A stretch of DNA of 64,000 nucleotides. Origin: Pogona vitticeps. Taxonomy: Eukaryota; Chordata; Lepidosauria; Squamata; Agamidae. A model generated the notes under the pieces. It searched no databases. It had not been told where the DNA came from and was given only the letters and a program-made list of their open reading frames with translations. The DNA lies in assembly GCF_051106095.1 (NCBI RefSeq), contig NC_135785.1, positions 93,909,001 to 93,973,000 on the forward strand. The letters are read 5' to 3'. Both the position numbers and the translations under genes were made by a program. Shown one piece after another: positions 40,301 through 54,300 of the stretch; the first letter of the stretch is position 1, and every line of letters starts with the position of its first letter.

Positions 40301-43300
40301 CAAAGTTAGTTTTCCTTGAGAACAGTTGAAAAGAAGACAACTAAACTGAATCTTTTGTAAGTCATTGCTAAGAAATATTCTTTGTGGGGTAAATGCATGG
40401 TTGAAAACTTTTATGAAACACTTAAAATTATTACATGTAGTGGATGCTGTGGATTAACTTAAGTGGATATTCCTAAATCTCTATTGCCAACATTCTAGTA
40501 AGAATGCTGCAGACAAAACTGCTAAACTGCACCCAAATACTGCTAAGGCCCTAGAACTACTCCCCTCATATGGATAGACTCCTCACACTAAGAGGAAAGC
40601 ACCTAGACCCTCATCCCCTCCACTGCCAAGTTTTGCCATATAGAAAGCACTTGAAAATCAGGGTTCTTGCTTATATGTAAAGTTCACACTCATGTACAAA
40701 TGTCCTCTCAACAGATGTGCTGATTTCCACATGGTAAAAGCAACAACAGAGAGGGAAAGGGCTATACACTCTCCTCTAAGCATGACAAGTGTATCTATAC
40801 AAGGAACGACTAAACAAGGGCTACATGCATTCTTAAAATGCATCATTTGCTGTCATATGCAGAGAATTTTCAATGTTGCTAATGAAATTTTAATGTATTA
40901 TTTAATGTTCTAAACTGATTGTATTTCTACTGTCAAGATGCCACTCAAGATAGAATATACCATGATATTATTTGGGATGTTAATTTCAATGACAGTGTAT
41001 GCCTTTATGTCTACAGCAAATCACTGCTTTTTGTAATACACATAAAACCTTATAAAAGTAGATAGGCATAACAATACACATTAACATGTTGGCTAACATC
41101 CTGTTGCCCAGTTCAGTATGCACAATGGTGATAATGCCATCACCAAACAGCAAACAGCTGCGGATTAAAGGTTCCCTTTTGGGATTTCAGGTAGCACATG
41201 ATTTCATGCATTGTGTAAGCTGCATGCATGCACTCCCAAACTGTCTTTAATAGGTAGCAATTTGCCTTTAATCAGCTGTGATTTGCCACTGATAATGACA
41301 TAATCACCACTGCACACACAGAGCCAGGTACAGTAACAGGATGTCAACCACTGACAATCAAGAAAAACAATAAACACGAACCCCAGAACTGGAATTTTTG
41401 CAACGATAAAATGACACACATTAACATTGGAACTTAATTTCAAGTGTAAACAAAAATGAACATACCTCACTGCATCTTTACTGGAAGCTTTAATTATGTC
41501 TGTTGCAGTAGGAACACCTACACGTTTAAATGTTATCCCCTAAAGTCAGAGGCACATTGATGAGTTAACAGGTTACAATAATATTTTAATCATATTGCTA
41601 AAAATACCCTTCCACTGTGCAAAATGCTTTAAAATGTTTACTTTCATTTAAACAAACGTTATATCTCAAGATGCATACTATGGCTTAAGCACAAAATACA
41701 GAGGTGAAACAAAACCCAGGAATACTTACTGCTTTTTGTTCTACTTGTCTCAGCTGATGATCTTCCTTGCGCTGATACAAACAAATACATATTCCAGCTC
41801 TTCCAGCTCGGCCTGTTCGTCCCGAGCGGTGAATATACGACTCTACATCCTTGATAAATAAAAATTCAACAGAAAGTTACATTGCTTTCCCAGCATGTTA
41901 GGAAAAAGAAACCTAAAGTTTGCATACACTGAAACGCAAAATAATTTAGGAAACCATTTATACATCCCCAATCACTTATGTCAGACAGAAAGTAGCAATC
42001 TGTGTGGCAGGAAGATTTAAAAATTGCTTCAAAGGCTACTGAACCATCATCAGGTACCACATAAGGTCGAAAAGCCAATGTACGTCCCAACGTTGATACA
42101 TGCTGTGTCTATTCATCAGAGCAGGTTCCATGTATTTCACCATACACTGGCAATTAAAGATCAAGGTTACAATAGAAAAGCTCTTAAACAAAGAACTGAT
42201 TTTGCAAGTCTGTTCAAAGAAAGGCAACTTTTTACATAAAAGGATGGGTAAGGCAACCCAGATGGAATTCCTAAACATCTTTCAACTGGTGAGGGTTTTT
42301 TGTGTGATGAACTTGAGAACTGCCTCCTGTGTCATTTCAAGCAAACAGTATTAAATTAAGTAACCAGCTCTTAACCTGCAATTATAAAAATGAAATGTTG
42401 TCTTCTCCTTCCCTTCCAAAATGTGTGGTTTACCTTTGGTGGAGAGTTTTGTATTACCAGATCAACCTCTGGAATGTCAAGACCTCGGGCAGCTACATTG
42501 GTTGCAACTAGAACTTCAAAGGCTCCATTACGAAAGCCTTTCAGTGTCACTTCTCTTTGCTGTTGAGGAATGTCACCATGTAATGACTGTGCATCCTAAA
42601 TACATAAAACAGTTAAACATTACAAACAAAACTTCCAAAATGAATAGACACAAGTTACAATAGTACTAAAATATTCTGGATGCCCCAGCTGTATCTATAT
42701 CAACCAGGAACAGACTTATTTTTCCTATTTTTGTGAAAAATACTACTGCCAAAACACATTCTACTGATGTTTTTCTTCCAAACTTGCATGGAAGACATTC
42801 TAAATGAATTCAGAAAAAAACAGCATATTCTGCAGAGTGCAGCAGTTGAAATGTTATTTAACAGCAAGCAGGATATATGGGATTCTGTGCTCGCTAATGC
42901 TATTCTACATGGACAGGAACTTCATTGAAATCTATTGAAAATGAAGATGTACTTGACTAAGTCATCAACCTGTCTGTTTCACTTCAATGGTACACAGAAG
43001 TCTGGAAACAAACGTAAATTGGATTGGTGGGCAAATGATGATTTATAAACACATGTACTGAGTGGTCCTTTATGAACTGGGTATAAAAGGAATTAAAATT
43101 ACTGTATTCTTGTTCCGAAGTATAATTGGAAAGGAACATATGAGAAGGCCAACAAACGAGAAACAATGAACTACAGAATAATTTTTAAAAGACCATCTGA
43201 TACACAAAGATTATGTTCAAAAATGCAAAGTGAATCAGTCAAGACCTACTGCCACTGTACAAAAAAAAGGATAATGTATGCCTGCTTTCATGAATTCAAA

Positions 43301-46300
43301 AGCACTCTAAAATAAGAAAAGACATTGAGATTAGCCCATACTTTACTATCTCATGCTTTCCCTTTTATCAATCCTTCCCTGGGCACTCTACAGTCAACTG
43401 AAGTTAAATACTGATACATTTCCTTCAGATTTTAGGTCACTTAACCTGTTTTATTGAAGCATTCAAAGCCAGTTCATTTGCTTCTTTTTTTGTTTCACAG
43501 AAGATGATGGTCCGTCCATGACTACCACTGTACACTTGAATAATATCTCCAATGACTCCAGCTCTCTGGGACCAGTGGCATTCAATAGCTAAATGCTGCC
43601 AGAAAACAAATGATGTTGCTTAGTGAAGAACAGAAAAGTTTCAAGCACTATCTTTACTGAAAAATTTTAGACATGCAAATGTTATAACTATCACAAGCAT
43701 ACAACATAAATACTGTTGTATTAGAAAGCTACTTACTTCTACAGTTGTAGCAGTTTTCTGAGCTCTCTTTCCAATAAGATCTATTTGCTCATATTTGGAT
43801 TTCATGTATTTCTTTGCTACGTTGAACACCCAAGGTGGACAAGTTGCAGAAAAGAGTAACGTCTGGGGATTGTTTTCAGAATCTTAAACACAAATACATG
43901 TTGTGTTACACAAAGTTACAGTAATTCAAACTATTTCCATTTCCAAGTCATATCTAGCAAGTAGTACCACAAGTGCAGTTAGTTGCACAACCAATTGTGC
44001 AATCAGGCATCCACACGGACAGCCTGAGAATGTTCGCAGACATAACTTTTTACTACGCCAAGTGCAACAGGACTTCAGCCACTAAATCTTCTGAGATACC
44101 CTTTGCAAGACCTGATCTTTTCAAACCTGCATTCTACATTACAAGAAAAATACAAAAGATATTTCTATATATAAAATTAACATTTTATAATGTGCCATAT
44201 GCACCATGGGCACTAATTATTAAACAAATTTCTGAGTCAAAGATGCATACAGCCCATTTCTTTAGACATGATTTTCACTGTGCTCAATTAAAATCTTCTG
44301 CTGTATAACCAGTTAGAAAGAACCAACTGGCTTTTACAAACTGACTCACAGGCTGAACCACAGGACATTATAACTCAGGTTACAGAAGAGATTAGCCTAA
44401 ATTGTAAGATCCTGTGGTTCAATCAGACACCCTACAGTAAAGTACTTCTAAATCAAATGGATGCAGAAGACCTCTATGGCTCCAGAAAAAAGCAGCACAT
44501 ATTATGTCCCTACCTTTTTTATAAGAGTATGCTAGGATTTCCTCCACTTGTTCAGCAAAACCCATGTCCAACATTGAATCAACTTCATCCAGGACAACAT
44601 GCTTCAGGTTGGAAAGGTTCAACTTGTTATTCTGAAGGTGATCTTTTATTCGTCCTGGTGTCCCAACTAGTATGTCAATGCCATTTCGAATTAAATCAAC
44701 TGAAAAAGAAGTTAACATTTACATATTAAACTGCTGGATACTGTATTTTAAGTGGTGTGGATGTAAAATACTGCAGTAGTTCTGCTGAATTCAAATAGCA
44801 ACAGAGATTTGAATTTTAACTCAAACCAGCCCTTTTTTTAAAAAAAAAAAGCTGTACAATAAAGCAGGGGTCTCCAACCCCCGGTCTGCAGCCCAGTGCC
44901 AGTCCATGGGCTTGCTGGAACTGGGCCGTGGAGATGGATCTCCGCCCTTCCGGCCTGCAGGCACAGTAGGTGTGTCGCGCTTGCACAGGGGTGTCATCTT
45001 CACAGGAGGTGGTGCACTCGTGCAAGGGCGTGTCGCACTCGCAGGGGACGTGTCGCACGAGAAAGCTGGGGCGCGAGTGCAAACCCCCCCCACGAGTGCA
45101 GGGGTGCCCAGGCTCCCCCCCGCACATGGAACCTGCCTCCCCAACCAGTCTGCGGTCCCAAAAAGGTTGGGGACCACTGATATAAAGTGAACAAGTGTTA
45201 TTTTAAGACCATTCCACCATCCTACTAATGCTATCATTTCTCTTTCATCCACAGTCACACACCACACAATCAAAAGTAACAGTAGTCTTCGTATTTTAAT
45301 TGCCTTTTTTCAATGTCCAAAGGTTTGCAGTAGGAATCTGCAAAAACAAGAGGCTTTAATTCTTAAATGTGTTACCACTCCTAACAAAGCAGCCACTAAT
45401 ATCTCTTACCTTGGTTGTTATATGCTGTTCCTCCGTAGAAGCAAGCCACAGTTAATTTCTTTGTTACATCTTTAAAATCTCTGGCTACCTGCATTGCCAG
45501 CTCTCTGGTTGGAGCAAGAACTAGCACCTAGACAATTAAAAAATAATCAGATAAAAATTCAGTTACTGTTACTAAAATTAACTAATTGCTAGAACTATTT
45601 TTCTCTCCATGTTCAGTCTTTTCATAAAACATTTACATTAGACCATACAATACACTCTTAGTCATCATCATTATGAGCCATCAAGTAAATTCTGACTTAT
45701 GGCAATCCTTTTCAGGGTTTTCCAGGTTCAGAATACTCAGAAGTGCTTTCCAATTCCCTTCTTCTGAGGGCACCCGGGGCTGTGCCGCTTGCCCAAGGTC
45801 ACACAAGTTGGCCCTACTTCATGGGAGGCACAGTGGGAATCAAACTCCCAATCTCTGGCTTTGCAGCCAGGTATCTAAATTACTGAGCTATCCAGTCAGT
45901 TATATACACTCCTAAATAACCATGAACAAAATTCCACAATTCTCTGATTGTGTGGTTCTAATATAAACAATATTGCATGCAAAAACTGAACATACAGCTT
46001 GCAAGCACATTCTCAAAATATCTTGTTTAGTTTAAAAAAGGGTTTGAAAGAGGGTTTAAAAATGTAAGTCATTCTGAACAATCTGAACAAAAAACCATTG
46101 CAAAGACAAAAGTAGATACTGTACACATAAGAAAGTCAGTATTCACTGCATGAATTCTCCAGCCATTATGCTAAAATGTCTTTCACCATCACTGTGGTAT
46201 AGCCAAAACAGCTTGGTTTTTCAGATCACTTTCAGTCACTAGAACCTGTGTATAGTTTCGCTCCTGAAGCAGGCAACTACAGTCAACCCTCGACTTACAA

Positions 46301-49300
46301 ACGGCTCTAGTTACAAACATTTCGACTTACAAACCACTCTGAAAGAAAAATATTGACTCGACTTGCACACTTAGATTCGAGTTACAAACCGAAAAAAATA
46401 CACAGGACGAACCAAAAAGGGGGGGAAAAAGTGAGAGAGGCATTCTGGCTTGCAAAGCCTGGGTCAATTAACACAACATGCTTTAAAACATGCTTTAAAA
46501 TTGGCTTCGTTGGAAAAAAAAAGATTTCAAAAGTGCTTTTAAAACTGTTCCCTGCCTCCCCCCTCCTTTCCTGAACTTTTCTTGAGCTAAGAAAAAAACA
46601 AAAAATATATCACCCTCTAGTGGCAGAAAGCGGAATAGCAGCTTCCCATTAGTTTCTATGGACGGAAACGAGCAGATACGGATTAAATGGTTTTCAATGC
46701 ATTCCTATGGGAAATGCAGATTCGACCTACGAACTTTTCGACTTACAAACTGCCTTCCAATACGGATTAAGTTTGTAAGTCGAGACCCCACTGTACAGTG
46801 GTGCCTCGCTAGTTACCCCGCATGACAGTTTTTTCACTAGACATTGACTTTTTGCGATCGCTATAGCGATTCGCAAAACAATGATTCCTATGGGGGAATT
46901 TCGCTGGACGTTTGGTCCCTGCTTCACAAACCGATTTTCACTAGACAACAATTTTGACAGCTCCCTCTGCACTCGCAAAACAGGTGTTTTCGGGATCTAA
47001 ACTTCGCAAGACAGCTATTTAAACAGCTGGTCGGCAGTTCGCAAAGTGGCTTTCGTATGGCCGATCTTCGCTAGACAACAACGATTCTTCCCCATTGGAA
47101 CGCATTAAACAGGATTCAACCTACCATGGTCTGGTACGTTGTTTTGTTTGCCTGTTTAAGCTTCCTGTGCAGAGACTACTACATCTGCAATCCCTTGCAA
47201 ATCCACAGAGCAAATCCCTGCCTACCACTTTGCTTGTCTTCTCCACAGAACAAAAGTGGCTGCCAAGTTTGAATTCATTAGCTTAAGCACTTGAAAAGAC
47301 CTCTCATAACTTTGATTTCTTGATTAAGGCAACAAGGTTATCTGGCTGGGGGAATTCCTGCACACTTCTGGGGGCTGTAGTCCATGCATTCTGAAAATCC
47401 CATACCTAGTGAGCATACAGATGAACAACTTATTTATGATAGTTCTGAAAAATGTAACTGTCTTGTGAGGTTTTACAGTCCTTGTAGCAACTGCATTACC
47501 TTTGGTGCTCTGCCTCTTGTTCTTTCCTGAGGATCCCTCTGAAGTTTTTCAATTAATGGAATGGCAAATGAAAATGTTTTCCCAGTTCCAGTCCGAGCTT
47601 GAGCAATTACATCTTTGCCATCATATACAGGTTTGAAAGTCTTTGCTTGTACTGGAAATAGGTAGTTAACTCCACGAGCTATGGAAAAACATACACTTTT
47701 ATCATAAAACACTTGTTATATAAATTCATAGCAATTAAATAAGAATGGGAATTTTTTTGGGGGGGGGGGTTTACAAATCCACAGAACTTCCAGAAAGAAA
47801 ACGATGGGATCTGTAATTCAAAATATCACCAAATCCCATCCCTAACAATTAACTCAAGTTTTTTTTATTTACATGTGACCTTAGATGTATTTCCACTAAT
47901 TATACTATTGACTGACTTGGAGAACCAAAGAAACCTGCGTCCAATCTAGCGTAAGACTTCACTGTCAGCCAGATAGCTGAGCTATTCACAAAACAGCATG
48001 ACTTCATCATCATCTAATTGTCTCCATAGTTTACTAACTGGCAGTCTGTTGCCTCTGATAACAGTATTCCACTGAATTATCAAATCTCACAGCCACCAAT
48101 AAGAGAGCCATCTAATTGGTACAATCTGGCCTTAAAGGCAATGTGATATTGTAACTGATGGGCAAAGTAAAGCCCTTCAGTTGTTATTAGACTGCAATTC
48201 CCAACAACCCTGGCTACAACAACACAGCCAAGGGTAAGGAATGTAGAGGGTTGCAGTCCAAATTCCATATTTTAATAATTTTGTGAAGATATTCCCCTCC
48301 TTCTTCCCAGTCCTACAGAAAATCTAATCATCCAGATTTCTAGCCAGTCAACCTCATGGAATGACTCAGAATTTTTCAGTCATCTATAAAAAGAATGTAC
48401 AGCAGGAAATTCAGTTCGCCTAGAGTGGTCGTATTGACCAAATAGGCGGGATATAAATAGAATGAATGAATGAATAAGTACTTATCAACAAAGACAAACT
48501 CACATAAGAATATCCAAGTTACAAACAGAAGAACAGCTTGGAAATGCTTGAATGGAAACTCTGGTTTTAAGATGATTTGTCAAAATGATCTAGCAATGAG
48601 CGTCATACCATATAAAACCTTCCTAGTTCAGCTATTTTCCTGGGCATTTTGATCAGATGCATGCTTTCATATTGAATTATTTTACATAGATTATGCTAAC
48701 TTATTTTCTGTTGGCATCAATCAGCTTTCCACTGTAATTCTGAAAGCTCTTTTCTGTATAGTCACAATCAAGTTGTAATTCATTGGCATACTTGTAGAGT
48801 TAACATACACGAACCATTTTGTACTTTATAAAAACTCACTTTCTGTCACACTTGATGCTGGAGATACCATTGCCAAATGAAGACTGCATTTTTTTAAAAA
48901 AAAAAAGTGGGGAAGAAAGAGTTCTACTGTAGATATTTTACTAATAAAAACTATACCTTTGAGAAGATCAATGGTTGCTTTGGAGAGATCAAATTTTGCA
49001 AAGTCTCCTTCCCTTTGCTCTTCTGTTATTTCCTGTCAGATTAAAACAATCAAAAGATCAGCCACAAAATATAATTTAAAACTTTTAAAGTGTTGAAAGT
49101 GCCAAAACAAGCACACAACATTTACTGGATATGGTAAAACTGCACAAGGATTTTGGGGGAGAAAAAAGGGAAGAAAGTGCAAAACATAGAAAGATGTATT
49201 GAACGTAAACTTTCCAAAAGGTTATCATAGAAAAATATATATAAAAGAGACAAAAACAAGAGTTCTATTAGAAATTAATACGATAATAATAACAGCAACA

Positions 49301-51299
49301 TGCATTGGTCATAAACATAACTGTACAGAACGGATGAACAAGCAGTAGAAAATTGTAATTTGTCAAATTATACTTCAACAGAGGATTAACACTGATGACT
49401 GTGCTTAGAGACAGCATTATGTTCTCGAATTGGTCCCATGTGAAATTTGGTACCGTATATAAAAATACATACAGTGGTGCCTCACATAACGAGCGTCCCA
49501 TTTAACGACGAATCAGCATAGTGATGCGGATTTTGCGATCGCTTTTGTGATCGCATTGCGATGTTTTAATAGGGAAAACATCGCATTGCGATGATCGGTA
49601 GGTTAGGCATCCTTCAGTCTCGAAAGACTATGGTAACGTGCTCTGTATGGAGGACTTGGAACAGCGTCTAGTGTGGCTGAGAAAGCCAATTCGAGAGTGA
49701 CAATCTCTTCCACACTGAAGACAAATCCAATCTGACCCCTGTCCAGCTCCCTGCTTTTGCTGCTTTTGTGACTTCCTCTTCACCTCAGCCTGCTGGATAA
49801 GGGTCTCTTCAAATTGGGAGAGGCCGTGGTGCAGTGCCTGCCTCCAGGCTGAACGCTCAGATGTCAGGGTTTCCCATCTGTTGAGGTCCATTCCTAAGGC
49901 CTTCAGATCTCGCTTGCAGATATCCTTGTATCACAGCCGTGGTCTCCCTCTGGGGCGATTTCCCTGCACTAATTCTCCATACAGGAGATCCTTTGGAATC
50001 CGACCATCAGCCATTCTCACAACGTGCCCAACCCAATGCAGACGTCGCTGTTTCAGTAATGTGTACATGCTGAAGATTCCGGCTCGTTCTAGGACTACTC
50101 TGTTTGGAACTTTGTCCTGCCAGGTGATACCAAAAATCCGTTGGAGGCAACGCATATGGAAGGTGTTCAGCTTCCTCTCCTGCCGTGCACAAAGGGTCCA
50201 GGACTCACTGTAGTACAGGAGTGTACTCAGGACACAGGCTCTGTAGACCTGGATCTTGGTATGTGTCGTCAGCTTCTTATTGAGCCATACTCTCTTTGTG
50301 AGTCTAGAGAACATGGTAGCTGCTTTGCCAATGCGTTTATCCAGCTCGACATCCAAAAAGAGGGTGTCAGAGATGGTTGAGCATTGCGATGTTTTAGAAC
50401 AGCAATTGCGATGTTTTAGAACAGCTGATCGGCAGTTCCAAAATGGCCACCGCATCAACAAAATGGCCGCCCGCAGCATTTTCGCACCGATTCCTCGCTT
50501 ACCGAGGCGGTGAAAATGGCGGCCCTATGAAGGATTTCTGCTTAGCAGTGAGTTTATCCCCCATAGGAACGCATTGAAGGGATTTTAATGCGTTCCTATG
50601 GGGTTTTTTGCCCCGTATAGCAACGTTTCCGGATAGTGACGATTTATCCGGAATGGATTATCGTCGCTATGCGGGGCACCACTGTACTCTTAAAATTACT
50701 CTTTTAAACTCTTAATACAGAGAGATATTATATCTTTGCAATTTGATTTTTCTCATATTTTAGACATCTAAAGCTGCCATGTACAGTGGGACCTTGATTT
50801 ACTAATGTCCCTACCTATGAAGTTTTCGACTTACAAACGGCTCTGTTCACAAAAATCTACTTTAACTTGCAAAAGGAGCCTCAACCTACAAACGAAAAAA
50901 GGCAGGGGAAAAGGGCGGGGAATTCAAATTTCCCCTGCCTTTTTTCATTCCATTCCGTTGGTGGCAAAGAGGTTGCTCTTTCGCCCCAATGGTTAGGAAA
51001 AGGGACCCCCAGGAGGTCTCTGATGGCGGCGGGGAAGCTCTCAGGGCTTCATCACCGTCATCGGAGACCTCCTGGGGGTCCGATTGCAGTGGTGGGGGAG
51101 CAATTTTAAATTTCCCGCCCTTTTCCGCCGCCGCGATCGGACTCCCAGGAGGTCTCCGATGGCGGCAGGGGAGCTCCCAGGGTTTGGAGGGTGGGTTTGT
51201 ACTGGGGGAGTATGTTTGTGTGGTTTGTTTTTGTTTTTGTGTGTGTGTGTGGGGGGGGAGTATGTTTGTGTGGTTTGTTTTTGTTTTTGTTTTTGTTTT

Positions 51300-51335
<36 letters not shown>

Positions 51336-54300
51336 GGGGGGGGGCAGTCCCAGTGTGGGACTTGCTCTGTTGTATACAGTGAGCTGGAAATAAATACAGA
51401 ATGAGATAGCTTTAACAAAGCAGAAGATGTTGTGTTAAGAATATTTCTTGTCACCATGTACTTAGTAAAACTAGCACTAGGCAAGCTTCTCTGAACCATT
51501 TCCATAAAACACGGTGGTACTAGCAAGATGGCTGTCTCTCTGGTTGCCAACCACCACACTGTAAGCAGAAGGACACATGAAGAAGAGCCTTTGCAGATTA
51601 TCTCAGTACACAGAAGTTGAATAAGATATTTCTTCGAATACCCACGTCCTAGACTGTACATTAATTTAAAATAGAATGGACTAACAGTTGAATTCTGCTT
51701 GAAAATATGGTTATGATTATGTATGATTATGACTCTGTCCTTGCCATATGATATTTTATCAACCTTTCCCACCACAGTAGTCAAGTGTGATGTTAAAAAC
51801 TTGAGACTCAAGATTAGTTTTAAGTTCCTTCTAGGAAAACAAATAAAACAAATTGTGGAGATAAAATGAAATGTCATGAGGCATCATTTTACCTGATCTT
51901 GGTCACTTTCACACTCTGTATTGGATTCTTCAGAGTTACTATGCTTTTTCTTCAAGTGGCTAGTCCCATTAGTTGCAGGGAATGTTGTCTCATGTTCTGC
52001 AGTTTCAATATCATCAACCATTTCCTGCTTCTTCTTCATTTTCTTTGGTTTGGGAGGCTCCAACTCTGAATCAGACAGTCCATTTTCTTCCAGCAGTAAC
52101 TGTTGTTTTTTCAGCTTCTCCTTCTTAGATTTCTGAAATGCAAATATGTTTTGCAGGGAAGAAAACCCAAGCTTAGGTTAATGCACAGTCCTTTCTCCTC
52201 ATGGGAAATCATTTCTTTATTATACCCATAATATGCTAAAAGTGTTATTACACAATCTCTAAACTGACTAAAGCACAAATCACCTCAGTCTTCATGTCAT
52301 TTCCATGCTTCTTTCTACCTACTTGGCAGTAAAGTCAATTGGCACAAAGGAATAAATAATGTGATGGAGCGCTTTCTAGATCATACTTTCTTCTAAAAGG
52401 CATCAGGTTAATGAATCAGAAGCAGCAGCTAAAATCCCACTGCCTACATAGTAAATCACAACCAGAATAAGCCCACCGAATTAGTGGGGATTTGGTAAGC
52501 CACATCCTTCATAAATTCCACTGATTCAACAGCCTACTCTAGCTACAATTTACTAAGCTAAGCAACAAGATTTTAGCCAGAATGTGTCTAAAGAAACACA
52601 TTTAAAAAAACAGAGAATCAGTGATTGACATGAGTGATATGTGGTTAATTGCAATGGTAAACAGGCACCTGGTTTTAGTGTATTTGAAATTTTTAAAGCC
52701 TTACATACAACTTTCAGAGCCTTCTTTCTCTGATACCTTACAATAATCTAATAAAGATTCAACAAGATCACGTGACCTTAGATATTGACTTCTTTGTTTC
52801 AACAATCCCCAGAATAATATACTAAGACAAAACATTATCCAAAAGCTTTCTGTTTTCCAAATTAAGCAGAAAACAACAACAAAAATTTAATGTATTCTGG
52901 AAGGCTTTCACCGCCAGGATCTGATGGCTGTTGTGGGTTTTTCGGGCTCTTTGGCCATGTTCTGAATGTTGTTCTTCCTAATGTTTCGCCAGTCTCTGTG
53001 GACTGAGAGGACAGAGTTCTGACTCCTGTCCTCTGAAGATGCTGGCCACAGAGACTGGCAAAATGTTAGGAAGAACAACCTTCAGAACATGGCCAAAGAG
53101 CCTGAAAAACCCACAACAACCAACAAAAATTTAATCTACTCTTTCAACAAGTATTTGTATTTACTTTACAATTTGTTTATACAAAATGTGCATATTTACC
53201 CTATTAGGGATGTTAAGTATACTTAAGCTTAAACAGCTTAAACAACTCAGTTACCCTACTTTATGAATTGCTTAAGGTGCAAATGATCCTACAGAAAGAC
53301 TTACATAAAACTGTATGTAATAAATATTCCTTACTACATTACTTAATAACACTATCAGCAAAGACCTGAGGAAGAGGTGAAAAGGAGGAACCATAAAGAA
53401 CAGAATATGTTCTTCTTTGGAAGCAGAGGATAAAATGTCATAACTTGGAGGCAAGACCTACTCTTCAGTACCAGTGGACACATACTGCATTCACAGTGAG
53501 AAACACTTTACTTCACATGCTATTATTTCTACAACTACCTTCAAATTCAAAATATTTTTATGCAAGGAACTTAACCAAGAGGACTGCTGGATAGTTCAGC
53601 AGTTTAATCTGGCTGCAGACCCAAAGGCTGGGAGTTCAATTCCCCACTGTGCCTCTTTGACCTGGGCTGGATTCAGTGATCCACAAGATTCCTTACTGTT
53701 CTGCAGTTTGACAATGACAATGATTTAACTTTTGCTGCACAATCTAAACATCAAAGCCTTGGAATTCTTTGCCTTGGGGCTAACTGGCATCTCTGCTTAC
53801 TATGCAATATGGTGAAGAAATTCTATTTCAGGTAGCCATTTCCTCCTTGCATTCTATGTAATGCTGAACCTTACATTTGTTTCTATTTTATTGCTTTTAA
53901 TAAAATCCACTTGGTGTGATGTAAGAACTGGCTAAAGGGATATTGCCTGCCATTATTTATCATTCTATGGAATGATCACTGTCTATTCACAATGTGAATA
54001 CCCTGGTGCATATTCCACAGTGACAATCCAAAATATTCAGAAAGATGGTTATTAGGAAATCTACGACTTCCAGCTATTCTGAGGGGTTTAGTGTTAAGCT
54101 TTGTCCTACTTTTAACTTTTTAAAGTAGAATGAGAGAATCTGCAAATCTTTTAAAATCTGGAGTGCAAATTCTAAAAAATCAACAGCCATTCTCCTTTAC
54201 AGCAGAACCTCCTTCGTTTTTGTTGAAGAAATAAGTACAGTACCCTCCAGTTCACATCCCTTGCTCCCCAAGGAGCGTTGTGAGATTAAAGGCACCCGAG

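Noticed and set aside
45870-45905. tRNA gene candidate (A-box and B-box-like motifs), also at 35928 and 53580
   Set aside because: These are the tRNA-derived heads of SINEs; no complete cloverleaf was seen.
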